Part shown: piece after piece, positions 33,324-43,241 of the stretch
Layout of the letters: every line of letters starts with the position of its first letter
Position numbering within the stretch: position 1 is the stretch's first letter
Assembly (NCBI RefSeq): GCF_029028005.1
Contig: NZ_JAOTPO010000008.1
Span: 149,521 to 213,520 of the forward strand
DNA: 64,000 nt
Source: Alkalihalobacterium chitinilyticum
Lineage (GTDB): Bacteria > Bacillota > Bacilli > Bacillales > Bacillaceae_F
Reading direction: 5' to 3'
Position numbers and translations under genes: made by a program
Notes under the pieces: generated by a model
Databases searched by the model: none
The model's input: only the letters and a program-made list of their open reading frames with translations
What the model was told of the DNA's origin: nothing

Positions 33324-34862
33324 GTGGATATTATCGGTAATAAAACACTAAACTCTTTACTTGAACAACAATTACAACAAAATCCAAACAAAACTTTTCT
33401 AAAAGTAGAATCGGATGATCGTACCATTGAAACGGCTACCTATAAACAATTTGCCGAAAAAGTTAGGAAACTGATGACGGTACTAGACGAGATGGGTATT
33501 AAAAAGGGAGATAAAGTATTACTACACTTACCGAACTCAATGAATTTTATGATTTCATGGTTTGCTATTTCTGGAATGGGAGCGGTTATGGTACCGACAA
33601 ATATTCTATCAGCTAAAGCGGAGATGGATTTTCTTGTCACTCATTCTAAAGCAAAAATGGTTGTTACTGAAGAAGAATACATAGAGAAGTTTACAGACCT
33701 AAATGTGGAGATATTACTTTCTAGGTATAAAGGAACAAAACATCAAGATAAACATTTAGATCATCTAATGAACCTTGCTTCACCTTATAGTAGACCACTA
33801 GACATTAATAGTGATGATCTAGCCGCAATTTTATATACATCAGGTACAACTTCTAATCCAAAAGGAGTAATGATTACCCATGCTAACTATGTATATGCGG
33901 GTGAATACATGTCACGAATGCTAAAGATGACTGAACAGGATTGTGGTTTAGTTGTACTTCCCATGTTCCATGGAAATGGCCAATACTATTTAACGATGCC
34001 ATTATTAACTGTTGGTGGAACGGTTGCAATAACAGAAAAGTTTAGTGCTTCTCGATATTTTGAGCAAGCTGCTTTGTTTGAAGCTACGATCGGTTCATTG
34101 TTTGCAGCTCCTATTAAAATGATCCTGCGCCGGGGAAGTGGGAATACATGCGATCATCAGCTTAAGAAAATAATCTTTGCACAGTCTGTTACAAAAGAAC
34201 AGCTCGTTGAATTTGAACAGACATCTCATGTGGAATTATCACAAATTTACGGGATGACTGAAACGATTGGAACGCCACTTATGAATCCGATAGACGGGAT
34301 TTGTAAAAACATGAGTATTGGTCAACCTGGCCTCGGGTATGAGGTGAGGCTTGTCAATGAACATGGAAATGATGTGGCTACAGGTGACGCAGGTCAAATT
34401 ATTGTTAAAGGTGAACCAGGACGGACGTTAATGCTTGGTTATTATGACGATGAAGAAGCGACTAAGAAGGCTTTACAGGATGGGTGGCTTTATACAGGAG
34501 ACAATGCTCGAGTAGGTGATGATGGATACTTCTACTTCGTCGATCGTTTGAAAGATATGGTTAAGCGCGCGGGAGAAAATATTGCGACGAGTGAAATTGA
34601 GACCGTCTTAAATCAACACCCACAAATTGCTGATAGCGCAGTAGTTGGAGTAGATGATGAGATTCGCGATGTCGCCCTTAAAGCGTTTGTCATTCTAAAA
34701 GAAGGAGCTCATTTAACGGAAAAAGAGGTCATTTCACATTGTCAAGGATTACTAGCTAAATTTAAAATCCCAGAGTATATCGAATTCATAGATGAGTTCC
34801 CTCGTACCTCAGTTGGGAAAATCCAAAAAGCTAAACTTCGTGATTTAAACAAAAAGGTGTAA
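33324..34862 (+). CDS. Acyl-CoA ligase (AMP-forming)
   Basis: The 512-residue ANL-family enzyme has the P-loop YTSGTTSNPKGVMITH, the A5 motif YGMTET, the A7 motif LYTGDNARVGDDGYFYFVDRLKDMVKRAGENI and the catalytic Lys in TSVGKIQKAKLRD. It should adenylate and thioesterify a carboxylic acid. Being cotranscribed with a short-chain fatty acid transporter points to short or medium acids. GTG 33324 is 7-8 bases after ATGGAGGTGG; TTG 33321 is an alternative. Control by TetR and CcpA is predicted. Confidence 0.92.
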   Translation: MDIIGNKTLNSLLEQQLQQNPNKTFLKVESDDRTIETATYKQFAEKVRKLMTVLDEMGIKKGDKVLLHLPNSMNFMISWFAISGMGAVMVPTNILSAKAEMDFLVTHSKAKMVVTEEEYIEKFTDLNVEILLSRYKGTKHQDKHLDHLMNLASPYSRPLDINSDDLAAILYTSGTTSNPKGVMITHANYVYAGEYMSRMLKMTEQDCGLVVLPMFHGNGQYYLTMPLLTVGGTVAITEKFSASRYFEQAALFEATIGSLFAAPIKMILRRGSGNTCDHQLKKIIFAQSVTKEQLVEFEQTSHVELSQIYGMTETIGTPLMNPIDGICKNMSIGQPGLGYEVRLVNEHGNDVATGDAGQIIVKGEPGRTLMLGYYDDEEATKKALQDGWLYTGDNARVGDDGYFYFVDRLKDMVKRAGENIATSEIETVLNQHPQIADSAVVGVDDEIRDVALKAFVILKEGAHLTEKEVISHCQGLLAKFKIPEYIEFIDEFPRTSVGKIQKAKLRDLNKKV

Positions 34863-34931
34863 CTGCTAATAAGGGTGCTAATCGCGCACCCTTCACTTAA
34901 TCTACAATTCTATGAAAGAGGTGTATATAAT

Positions 34932-36314
34932 ATGAAACCTGAACAAATGCCACAACAAAATCTACCTCGTAAAGGTCCAGGGGATAATTTGTTAGCGAAA
35001 GTTGCCATGTTCTTTTCTAAAATTTCAGAGAGGTGGCTTCCAGATGCGTTTGTATTTGCTGTTCTATTAACAGTAATTACGTTCTTAGGTGGAATTTTTA
35101 TTACTAGTAGTAGTCCCTTTGAGATGATGACTTATTGGGGAGATGGAATGTGGTCGTTATTAACATTTACAGCTCAAATCATTACAACATTTATTATGAG
35201 TTATGCTCTTGCACTCACGAAACCAGTTGCTCGTGGTCTTGAAAAAGTTGCGAGCTTATGTAAAACACCAAATACAGCGATTATCGTTGTTACGTTTTCT
35301 GCGTTAGCTGCATCCCTTATTAGTTGGGCATTTGGCCTTGTTGTCGCTGGAATTATGGCAAAGCTAGTCGCAAAAAAAGTCCATGATGTAGATTACCGAG
35401 TACTTGTTGCTGCAGGTTACTCTGGTTTTGTGATATGGGAAGGCGGATTATCATCTTCGCCAGCACTTTTCGTAGCTACAGAAGGTCATAACTTTCAAGA
35501 AATGGTAGGTCTCATTCCTACATCAACAACATTATTTTCTGCAATCAATATTGTAATCGTTTGCATTGTATTTTTTACATTACCTTTTATTATGAAAATG
35601 ATCCATCCAAAGAAGAAAGAGGATCGTTTTATTATTGATCAAAAATTACTCCAGGAAGAAGCAGAAGAAGTGAAAGAAGAAAAGAGAACTGCCATTAATG
35701 ATAAGTTGGATCGCAGTCGAAGTATCGTTATGATCGGTGGAATTTTAGGGTTAGCTTACCTTATCAATCATTTCTATACCAATGGTTTTGCCTTAGATCT
35801 AAATACTGTAAACTTAATTTTCTTAACATTCGTACTTCTTCTTTACGGAAATGTTAAAGAACTAGGCACGGGCTTGAAAAGGGCGTCAGGAAGTGTTGGA
35901 CAATTTGCTCTTCAATATCCTTTCTACGCTGGAATCATGGGGATGATGACAGCTTCAGGGCTAGCTATTTGGATCTCTAATATTTTTGCAGATATTGCAA
36001 CGACCAAAACATTACCACTTTTCACGTTCTTTGCGGCTGGAATTTTAAATATGTTTGTTCCTTCTGGTGGTGGTCAATGGGCCATTCAAGCACCAATCTT
36101 TTTACCGACTGCCATGGAGCTAGGCGTTGACCCAGCGAAAATTGTTCTTGCTGTTGCATGGGGAGATGCGTGGACTAACATGATACAACCATTCTGGGCA
36201 TTACCGTTATTAGCAATTGCTGGGCTAAAAATACGTGATATTATGGGCTTTACAGTGATTACTCTACTATACACAGGGATCGTCATCTCAGCAGTGTTCC
36301 TTATCTTATCTTAA
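34932..36314 (+). CDS. Short-chain fatty acid transporter (AtoE family)
   Basis: The 460-residue membrane protein has about ten helices and the AtoE family pattern: FSKISERWLPDAFVFAVLLTVITF, ALTKPVARGLEKVA, WEGGLSSSPALFVATEGH, and the conserved FVPSGGGQWAIQAPIFLPTAMELG plus AWGDAWTNMIQPFWALPLLAIAGL. It should import short-chain acids such as butyrate or acetoacetate for the upstream CoA ligase. The ATG at 34932 follows GAAAGAGGTG; the upstream TTG lacks a site. Confidence 0.92.
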   Translation: MKPEQMPQQNLPRKGPGDNLLAKVAMFFSKISERWLPDAFVFAVLLTVITFLGGIFITSSSPFEMMTYWGDGMWSLLTFTAQIITTFIMSYALALTKPVARGLEKVASLCKTPNTAIIVVTFSALAASLISWAFGLVVAGIMAKLVAKKVHDVDYRVLVAAGYSGFVIWEGGLSSSPALFVATEGHNFQEMVGLIPTSTTLFSAINIVIVCIVFFTLPFIMKMIHPKKKEDRFIIDQKLLQEEAEEVKEEKRTAINDKLDRSRSIVMIGGILGLAYLINHFYTNGFALDLNTVNLIFLTFVLLLYGNVKELGTGLKRASGSVGQFALQYPFYAGIMGMMTASGLAIWISNIFADIATTKTLPLFTFFAAGILNMFVPSGGGQWAIQAPIFLPTAMELGVDPAKIVLAVAWGDAWTNMIQPFWALPLLAIAGLKIRDIMGFTVITLLYTGIVISAVFLILS

Positions 36315-36316
36315 AA

Positions 36317-36351
36317 TGATAACGCTTTCAAATATTCGTTTGGAAGCGTTA
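36317..36351. promoter_or_regulatory. Hairpin containing a cre-consensus sequence after the transporter gene
   Basis: TAACGCTTTCAAA (36320-36332) pairs with TTTGGAAGCGTTA (36339-36351, one G-U) but no U-run follows. On the minus strand TGAAAGCGTTATCA (36330-36317) fits the cre consensus fully. It may be an RNA hairpin, a CcpA site, or both. Confidence 0.45.
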
Positions 36352-36384
36352 GACGATTGATAACTTCATTTGTAAGAGGCAAGA

Positions 36385-36432
36385 AAAAAGCTTAGTTTGC
36401 GTAGAATGGTTACGATTGACTAAGCTTTTTTT
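36385..36432. terminator. Bidirectional terminator between the AtoE and Ger(x)C genes
   Basis: AAAAAGCTTAGT (36385-36396) pairs with ACTAAGCTTTTT (36419-36430), with A and T runs continuing on both sides. It serves both converging genes. Confidence 0.85.
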
Positions 36433-36474
36433 CTTGTGCTAGCGAGTCAGGGTGAAGACCTTGAAACACCTCCA

Positions 36475-37644
36475 TTATTTTAGCCAGGGGAGTTGAAATC
36501 GTTTGGGCGGACCTTGATTGGGTTCTATCACGGTATTTTCGATCAAGTTGAAGTTTTGAATATTTGCTTCTACTTTGATATTCACTTTTGCTTCTTTAAA
36601 TGCTTGATCCCAATCATCTTGAACTGTTTTCCAATACTCAGGAAGTCGGCGTCGAACTTCTGTCCCCATTCCGAGTATATCGGTGACAGGCTCTTCCTTC
36701 ATTTTTTCCAGCAGCTTTTCCATCCTTCCTCGAACCTCGTCGGCATATCCTTTTTGTATTTTTTTAAACATGTGTGCATCGATGTCAGCACTTGAGTGCC
36801 ATTCATTGATATTCGCTAATGTACTGACGGATACATCGATAACTAACTGATTGTTTTGGATTCTCGGAAGAATGGAGGTTTGTGCGCTTAATCTCTCTAA
36901 AGAGATCCAATCATCTCCGTCTGGCACCTGGAATGTAAATGTATCGTTTCCTGCTTCATTGCGATATAAACGAAGGGCATCTGCTAGAATGTCATTGATG
37001 TCCTTAACATAGACGCCTTCTTTAATAATTGCTGTCCCATCTAAATCAACATGCGGTTCTTTTTGAGCTTCGTTGGAATGCTTCTTTAATCTTATAACAT
37101 AAGCACACCGGCCGGGTTCATAGCTCATTTCCATAAATTCTTTTAGTGTTGGGGTAATGACCCTTTGGTGACTATCTTCAGCTACTTCTATTCCGTTGGA
37201 TAAGCTTATTCCTGACAGTGGGTCTACTGGAGCAGGTAAGGCAAGTAAGGTGGATGGTTGGTCAGCAATAAATAAATAACTTGTCAGACGGAACATTTGA
37301 TCACGGAAGATAATATCTAGTGTAGGGAATACGCCATTTTTAGCAATTTCACTACTTACGATAAACGTCTGGGCGTGTGAGAAAAAAAGCCTTCGATGCA
37401 ACCCTTTGATCGCTCCGCGACCTGCTTCGAGATGCGAAAAACCTTCAGTGGCAATCATAATATGGGCATCAGTGGCACCCTGATCCAATTTGACAGGTTG
37501 AAGAAATTGAAGCTTTGGTTTAAATAAATCCCCTTCTCTTTCGACCGCTACGGCTGCAACGAATGCGGACTCTCCCAGCTCTTTAGAACTCCAACAACCA
37601 GTAAGTAAACTGCAGATTAATAAGCTTATTAGAGCTTTTTTCAT
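36475..37644 (-). CDS. Ger(x)C family spore germination lipoprotein
   Basis: The 389-residue protein has a lipoprotein signal peptide with lipobox LLTGC, followed by the Ger(x)C N domain (GESAFVAAVAVEREGDLFKP, EGFSHLEAGRGAIKGLHRRLFFSHAQTFIVSSEIAKNG) and C domain (VSTLANINEWHSS, MEKLLEKMKEEPVTDILGMGTEVRRRLPEYWKTVQDDW). Such subunits form nutrient germinant receptors with GerA- and GerB-type proteins, but neither is encoded nearby, so it is an orphan C subunit. AAGGATGAG precedes the ATG. Confidence 0.9.
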   Translation of the reverse strand: MKKALISLLICSLLTGCWSSKELGESAFVAAVAVEREGDLFKPKLQFLQPVKLDQGATDAHIMIATEGFSHLEAGRGAIKGLHRRLFFSHAQTFIVSSEIAKNGVFPTLDIIFRDQMFRLTSYLFIADQPSTLLALPAPVDPLSGISLSNGIEVAEDSHQRVITPTLKEFMEMSYEPGRCAYVIRLKKHSNEAQKEPHVDLDGTAIIKEGVYVKDINDILADALRLYRNEAGNDTFTFQVPDGDDWISLERLSAQTSILPRIQNNQLVIDVSVSTLANINEWHSSADIDAHMFKKIQKGYADEVRGRMEKLLEKMKEEPVTDILGMGTEVRRRLPEYWKTVQDDWDQAFKEAKVNIKVEANIQNFNLIENTVIEPNQGPPKRFQLPWLK

Positions 37645-38011
37645 AGTTGCTCATCCTTAGATTCCAATTGATTAGGGTTATTTCTCTTGCATAATATATT
37701 AAGTAATTTCTCACACTTCTGTATTTAATATCCATATAATTACCATTTACTCTTACATTCAATGAGCTTTTTTGTCTCAATTAAATCTTAATAGCTAGTT
37801 TAAAGGTGAAATTCTATTGCAGTTAGTTATTGTACAAAAGGGGTTTCTTTCTTTCGTGTAGCAATGAACATCGAATAGGCATAGTTCTTAAGTTTAATAG
37901 GGGAAATAGATACTAAATTTCAGTATATATCCCGATAACAATTTTTAGTAACTCACGATAAGATTAAAAAGAGGTAGTAGATAAACATAAACGCTGGAAA
38001 GGAACACTCAC
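37645..38011. other. Divergent intergenic region, no gene seen
   Basis: The spacer between the Ger(x)C gene and the ftsH-like gene is strongly AT-rich. No convincing ORF, hairpin with U-run or repeat copy was found. Promoters for both genes should be here; a forespore-type promoter for Ger(x)C could not be confirmed by eye. Confidence 0.35.
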
Positions 38012-39859
38012 ATGGAAGTTAAACAAAATTCACAAAGACCACTCTTACATTATTTTTTAATCTCAATGTTAGTTGTAATCATGCTAAATGCATTTGTGTT
38101 TCCATTTATTTCAGATCAACAGGTTAAGGAAGTCGATTATGGTACTTTTTTGAAAGAAATTGAAATGGGAAATGTTAAATCGGTAGAAATTCAAGACAAC
38201 CAAATAGGATTTATATTACACAATAAAAGTGAAGCAAACCATATCTATGTCACTGGTCGAATGGAAGATCCTGAATTAGTGAATCGTTTATATCAAGAAA
38301 ATATTGTATTCAATCGAATCATTCCAAAAGAAAGTTCTCCGATCCTAACGTTTTTATTAATGTGGTTCCTTCCATTTTTCTTGTTTATTCTAGTTGCACA
38401 ATATTTTTTACATAAGCGAATCGGAAGCGAGACCAATGTTCTAAAGTTCGGAAAAAGCAATGCTAAAATCTATGTTGAGGCACAGACCGGTAAATCGTTT
38501 GATGATGTTGCTGGGCAAGATGAAGCGAAAGAGGCTCTAGTAGAAATTATTCATTTTCTAAATAACCCTGATAAGTATAAAGAGATTGGGGCGACCATTC
38601 CTAAGGGAGCACTTCTAGTAGGACCTCCTGGAACGGGGAAAACGCTGATAGCAAAAGCCGTAGCAGGTGAGTCAAAGGTTCCTTTCTTTTCAATCTCTGG
38701 TTCAGAGTTTGTTGAAATGTTTGTTGGTATGGGTGCAGCTCGAGTCCGAGATTTGTTTAAACAGGCCGAGGAAAAAGCACCATGTATCGTATTTATCGAT
38801 GAAATTGACACGATTGGAAAGAGTCGTCAATCGACAGGGTTTTCTTCCAATGATGAAAGAGAGCAGACATTAAATCAACTACTCTCAGAAATGGATGGGT
38901 TTGAGGCAGATAAAGGGGTTGTCATTTTAGCAGCCACCAATCGACCAGAAACATTGGATAAGGCCTTGTTACGGTCAGGAAGGTTTGATCGTAGAATCCC
39001 TGTGGAATTACCTGATATCGCTGGAAGGGAAGCGATCTTAAAAGTTCATGCGAAAAAAGTAAAGTTAGCTGATGATGTCGATTTAAACATGATCGCAAAA
39101 ACGACGCCAGGGGCTTCGGGTGCTGATTTAGCCAATATTATGAATGAAGCCGCTCTTCGTGCCGTAAAATTGGACCGGAAGCAGATTATCCAAGCAGATT
39201 TGGAAGAAGCAGTAGCGGTCATTATAGCAGGATATCAACGGAAAAACACAGTTCTATCGCTGGAAGATAAACTAACGATATCCTATCACGAAATCGGCCA
39301 TGCCTTAGTGGCAGCGAAGCAAACGAATTCTGCTCCTGTGCACAAAATTACAATTATTCCAAGAACATCAGGAGCTTTAGGATATACGATGCAGTTAGAA
39401 GAAGTAGAACAGGTGCTGCTGAGTAAGGAGCAAATTCTCGATAAAATTTCCGTGTATATGGGCGGGCGTGCTGCAGAAGAGTTAGTCTTTCAAAGGATTA
39501 CTTCAGGTGCAGCCAATGACATTGAACAGGCGACTAAGCTGGCAAGGGCGATGATCACAAGATACGGCATGAGTGACGAGTTTGGTATGATGGCATTAGA
39601 AACAGTTAATAATCAGTATTTAGGAGGCGATACTTCACTATTAGTATCCGAAGGCACAGCAACCAGAATTGATGATGAAGTGTTAAAAACCATCAAAAGT
39701 TGCTATCAAAATGCCGTGCAAATTTTAGAAGCTAATAAGGAAAAGCTCCATGAGTTGGCCAAATACCTTTGTGAGAAAGAAACCATTTCAGGCGACGAGT
39801 TCATGGAAATCTTAGAAAGGAAGGATCCGAGTTATAAGGTTAGTATTCGGGACTATTAG
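38012..39859 (+). CDS. ftsH: FtsH-type ATP-dependent zinc metalloprotease (accessory paralogue)
   Basis: The 615-residue protein has two N-terminal membrane helices (about 11-33 and 111-132) flanking the FtsH extracellular domain ([20 protein letters not shown]), the AAA domain with Walker A GPPGTGKT (204-211), Walker B IVFIDEID (259-266) and arginine finger region [17 protein letters not shown], and the protease domain with HEIGH (426-430) plus the zinc-binding Asp in [16 protein letters not shown]. Bacillus housekeeping ftsH sits between hprT and a pantothenate or tRNA-ligase region, not here, and is about 640-680 residues with a longer acidic tail, so this is probably a second FtsH. It is monocistronic. 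Confidence 0.9.
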   Translation: MEVKQNSQRPLLHYFLISMLVVIMLNAFVFPFISDQQVKEVDYGTFLKEIEMGNVKSVEIQDNQIGFILHNKSEANHIYVTGRMEDPELVNRLYQENIVFNRIIPKESSPILTFLLMWFLPFFLFILVAQYFLHKRIGSETNVLKFGKSNAKIYVEAQTGKSFDDVAGQDEAKEALVEIIHFLNNPDKYKEIGATIPKGALLVGPPGTGKTLIAKAVAGESKVPFFSISGSEFVEMFVGMGAARVRDLFKQAEEKAPCIVFIDEIDTIGKSRQSTGFSSNDEREQTLNQLLSEMDGFEADKGVVILAATNRPETLDKALLRSGRFDRRIPVELPDIAGREAILKVHAKKVKLADDVDLNMIAKTTPGASGADLANIMNEAALRAVKLDRKQIIQADLEEAVAVIIAGYQRKNTVLSLEDKLTISYHEIGHALVAAKQTNSAPVHKITIIPRTSGALGYTMQLEEVEQVLLSKEQILDKISVYMGGRAAEELVFQRITSGAANDIEQATKLARAMITRYGMSDEFGMMALETVNNQYLGGDTSLLVSEGTATRIDDEVLKTIKSCYQNAVQILEANKEKLHELAKYLCEKETISGDEFMEILERKDPSYKVSIRDY

Positions 39860-39958
39860 TTCTATGATGATTCAAAAGCGTGTAGGATTACGATGGTTCT
39901 TCGCAAAATAGCCAATTTTTAGGCCGCAGTTTGATCGCTGGCAGTGGGGGGTTCTTTA

Positions 39959-40139
39959 GCGGACTCAGAGGACCTTATTTTCAGAAAAACCGCCATTGAA
40001 GAAGTGTTAGAGGACTGAGAGGACCCTATTCTCTATAAATCACGTAAAAATCAACGCTATTTTGCTAGATAAGGGTCTCTCAGTCCGCTCCGACCGTGAA
40101 ATCATTGATATTGCAACAAATAACGGCCTCTCAGTCCGC
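39959..40139. repeat. Four-arm dispersed repeat, copy 5 (GGAC variant)
   Basis: Units start at 39959, 40010, 40069 and 40120. Here all arms lack one base relative to copies 1-4: forward GCGGACTCAGAGGACCTTAT and reverse ATAAGGGTCTCTCAGTCCGC. Spacers are 31, 39 and 31, so the layout is kept. The change of GGCAC to GGAC and GTGCC to GTCC in opposite arms is coordinated. Confidence 0.85.
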
Positions 40140-40258
40140 TTAGGGATGGGAGGTCCACTATGATAACAATTTGATTTTGTGCTGGGGTAAAAACATATGA
40201 AAATATTATATTGACAAAATTTCAAGTATCATAGATAATAATCTTAATTTAATACTGG

Positions 40259-40395
40259 TACCTTTAATTCAGTCCTGTGAGGCTGACAAGGTAGGTCGTT
40301 ACAGATAGGGGATTCGTGTGTCTTTTGAAGCCTTGTCTATTTATGCGTATCTAGGTTTCTTGTCAGCAAAAAAGGTTGACGAGAAACCTTTTTTT
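40259..40395 (+). promoter_or_regulatory. PyrR-dependent transcription attenuator
   Basis: AGTCCTGTGAGGCT (40271-40284) matches the PyrR RNA-binding loop consensus ARUCCNGNGAGGYU. It sits in an anti-antiterminator hairpin closed by TACCTT (40259-40264) and AAGGTA (40288-40293). GCTGACAAG (40283-40291) can instead pair with CTTGTCAGC (40359-40367) as antiterminator. The terminator is 40353-40367 with 40375-40389, followed by seven T. In Bacillus, UMP-bound PyrR stabilises the first hairpin and causes termination. The downstream genes are cytosine permease and deaminase, so pyrimidine salvage is switched off when UMP is plentiful. Confidence 0.9.
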
Positions 40396-40473
40396 GTTGT
40401 TCAAAACCACCGATCGTAACGAGAGCTTCAACCTCCATGGTGCCAGGTACCGAAAATATTGGAGGAATGTATT

Positions 40474-41736
40474 ATGAAACAAACAGTTGATCGAGATTAT
40501 GCTTTACAACCTGTCCCGCAATCGGCTCGACAAGGATTTTGGAAAATGTTCGCAGTCATGCTAGGACTCACCTTTTTCTCAGCGAGTATGTGGTCTGGGG
40601 GAAGTCTTGGTGCGGGGTTAACGTTTACGCAGTTTATTTTGGTTGTCATTGCCGGAAATTTAATTTTGGGTCTTTATACGGGAACGCTAGGTTATATCGG
40701 GGCGAAAACAGGGTTATCGACACATCTTTTAGCTCGTTACGCCTTTGGTGAAAAAGGTTCTTATGTTGCATCCTTTATGCTAGCTGCAACGCAAGTCGGC
40801 TGGTTTGGAGTAGGCGTTGCGATGTTTGCTTTACCTGTACAAAAAGTGACAGGCATTGACTCTTATATTTTAATTGCGATTGCTGGTGTGTTAATGACAG
40901 CAACGGCTTATCTTGGAATGAAAGCATTAACGGTTTTAAGTATTATCGCGGTACCATCGATTGCTGTACTAGGTACGTATTCAACGTTCGAAGCGGCAAA
41001 TACGGTTGGAGGACTTGGTGGACTACTTGAGTATCAACCGACGGAAACCATCGCGATCGCTGCAGCTTTAACGATTTGTATCGGTTCTTTTATCAGTGCG
41101 GGAACATTAACACCAGACTTCGCTCGTTTTGCTAAAACGAAAAAGACAGGATTTTTTACAACGGTGATTGCTTTCTTTATTGGAAACTCATTAATGTTTC
41201 TTTTCGGAGCTGTCGGTGCGATAGCAACTGGGCAATCTGATATTTCGGAAGTGATGTTTTTACAAGGGCTCATCATTCCTGCTATTATTATCCTAGGCCT
41301 TAATATTTGGACAACGAATGACAATGCGTTATATGCTTCCGGATTAGGGTTTTCACATATTACAAAGATCTCTAAAAACAAAGTTGTCATTTTTAACGGG
41401 ATTGTTGGTACGATATTTGCGATGTGGTTGTACAATAACTTTGTGGGTTGGTTAACGTTCTTAGGATCAACATTACCGCCAATCGGTGCGATTATTTTAG
41501 CAGATTACTTTCTAGTTCGCCGTAAACAAGGTTTAAAAGAAAGTGCAATCAAAGTCGTGAACTGGACGGCATTAGCGGCATGGGTGATCGGGGTTTTAGC
41601 GGCAACATTTATTCCAGGGATTGCACCGTTAAATGCACTTTTCGCATCAGCACTAGCTTATGTTGTGCTCACATTAATACAAACCCGTAGAAACAAACAA
41701 GAAGAGGTAGTCATTGAACAGAAAAAGGTGAATTAA
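40474..41736 (+). CDS. codB: Cytosine permease (NCS1 family)
   Basis: The 420-residue protein has twelve predicted helices and NCS1/CodB signatures: ARQGFWKMFAVMLGLTFFSASMWSGG near the N terminus, GAKTGLSTHLLARYAFGEKGSY and TPDFARFAKTKK. It should import cytosine by symport. The ATG at 40474 follows GGAGGAATG. The gene lies directly behind a PyrR attenuator and abuts the deaminase gene with no gap, forming a codBA salvage operon. Confidence 0.93.
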   Translation: MKQTVDRDYALQPVPQSARQGFWKMFAVMLGLTFFSASMWSGGSLGAGLTFTQFILVVIAGNLILGLYTGTLGYIGAKTGLSTHLLARYAFGEKGSYVASFMLAATQVGWFGVGVAMFALPVQKVTGIDSYILIAIAGVLMTATAYLGMKALTVLSIIAVPSIAVLGTYSTFEAANTVGGLGGLLEYQPTETIAIAAALTICIGSFISAGTLTPDFARFAKTKKTGFFTTVIAFFIGNSLMFLFGAVGAIATGQSDISEVMFLQGLIIPAIIILGLNIWTTNDNALYASGLGFSHITKISKNKVVIFNGIVGTIFAMWLYNNFVGWLTFLGSTLPPIGAIILADYFLVRRKQGLKESAIKVVNWTALAAWVIGVLAATFIPGIAPLNALFASALAYVVLTLIQTRRNKQEEVVIEQKKVN

Positions 41737-43002
41737 TTGTTAGTAAAAAACGCAAAATTACGTGGCCGTGATGGCCTTTGGCAAATTTTAATTGAGGACA
41801 ATCAATTTAAAATGATCTCTGAAAATGTAGAAGGCTATGAAGGAGAGATTTTGGATGTAGAGGGCAATCTTGTCCTTCCTCCATTTGTAGAGCCCCATAT
41901 TCATTTGGATACTACACTAACAGCGGGAGAGCCTGAGTGGAATAAAAGTGGAACGCTGTTTGAAGGTATTCAACGTTGGTCAGAGCGAAAAGAGTCGTTA
42001 ACGAAAGAAGATGTAAAGACGCGTGCCAAAAAAGCGCTAACTTGGCAAATGGCACAAGGTATTCAGCATGTGCGTACACATGTTGACGTGACAGATCCTT
42101 CTTTAATTGCATTAGAAGCCTTGTTAGAAGTAAAAGAAGAAATCGCTTCAAATGTTAACTTACAAATTGTTGCTTTTCCTCAAGAAGGTATTTTATCCTA
42201 TCCTAACGGGGAAGAGTTACTTGAGGAAGCGCTTCGAATGGGAGCAGATGTTGTCGGAGGTATTCCGCACTTTGAATTTACTCGCGAATATGGTGTCGAG
42301 TCGATGAAAAAAGCGTTTGCTCTTGCTGAGAAATATGACCGTCTCGTTGATATTCACTGTGACGAAATTGACGATGAACAATCACGTTTTGTAGAAGTTG
42401 TCGCCGCCGAAGCGTATCGTCTCGGGATGGGAGAACGTGTGACGGCGAGTCATACAACAGCGATGCATTCTTACAATGATGCCTATACGTCTAAGCTGTT
42501 CCGTCTTTTAAAACTTTCCAAAATTAACTTTGTAGCTAACCCACTTGTGAACATTCACTTGCAAGGTCGTTTTGATACGTACCCAAAACGCCGAGGGATT
42601 ACACGAGTGAAGGAGTTACAAGAGGCAGGTATTAACGTCTGCTTTGGGCATGATGATATATTTGATCCTTGGTATCCACTTGGAACAGGGAATATGCTGC
42701 AAGTTCTTCATATGGGAATCCATGTATGTCAGCTATTAGGCTATGATCAAATCGTTAATTCGATCGACTTGATTACGAAGAATAGTGCAAAAACGTTACA
42801 CATTGAAGATCAGTATGGCATTGAAGAAGGAAAAGTAGCGAATTTCATTGTTCTTCACGCTGAAGATGAATATGATGCGATCCGTCGCCAAGTTCCTGTA
42901 CGATATTCGGTTCGTAACGGAAGAATCATTTCGGAAACGAAACCAAGTGAAACTACTGTTCAAATAAATGAGCAGGTCCAACACGTTACATTTAAAAAGT
43001 AA
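41737..43002 (+). CDS. codA: Cytosine deaminase (amidohydrolase family)
   Basis: The 421-residue enzyme shows CodA motifs: HIHLDTTLT metal ligands, [13 protein letters not shown] with the His and catalytic Glu regions, [13 protein letters not shown], and [27 protein letters not shown] [15 protein letters not shown] with the metal Asp. It converts cytosine to uracil and ammonia. It starts at TTG 41737, immediately after the codB stop, with AAAAGGTG upstream, so it is translationally coupled. A terminator follows. Confidence 0.93.
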   Translation: MLVKNAKLRGRDGLWQILIEDNQFKMISENVEGYEGEILDVEGNLVLPPFVEPHIHLDTTLTAGEPEWNKSGTLFEGIQRWSERKESLTKEDVKTRAKKALTWQMAQGIQHVRTHVDVTDPSLIALEALLEVKEEIASNVNLQIVAFPQEGILSYPNGEELLEEALRMGADVVGGIPHFEFTREYGVESMKKAFALAEKYDRLVDIHCDEIDDEQSRFVEVVAAEAYRLGMGERVTASHTTAMHSYNDAYTSKLFRLLKLSKINFVANPLVNIHLQGRFDTYPKRRGITRVKELQEAGINVCFGHDDIFDPWYPLGTGNMLQVLHMGIHVCQLLGYDQIVNSIDLITKNSAKTLHIEDQYGIEEGKVANFIVLHAEDEYDAIRRQVPVRYSVRNGRIISETKPSETTVQINEQVQHVTFKK

Positions 43003-43025
43003 CATAATACCTATGATTATAGTGA

Positions 43026-43055
43026 ATGGTTCGGTTTATATGCCGAGCCATTTTT
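43026..43055 (+). terminator. Terminator of the codBA operon
   Basis: ATGGTTCGG (43026-43034) pairs with CCGAGCCAT (43043-43051, one G-U), followed by TTTTT. Confidence 0.87.
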
Positions 43056-43241
43056 CTTTTGTTCAGAAGGCTTCTTTTTTGTGTGTAGTTTAGTCAACGT
43101 GTAGAGGTAAAAATAAATTGAAAATATAGGAAAAAAACATCTGTTATTTGTAAGAATTTTCTATATAATAAATATGATAGGCTCTACAGTGATATGTAGT
43201 GCTCCTTTTTAATAAATGAGCAGAAGGAGGAGAAACAGTTA

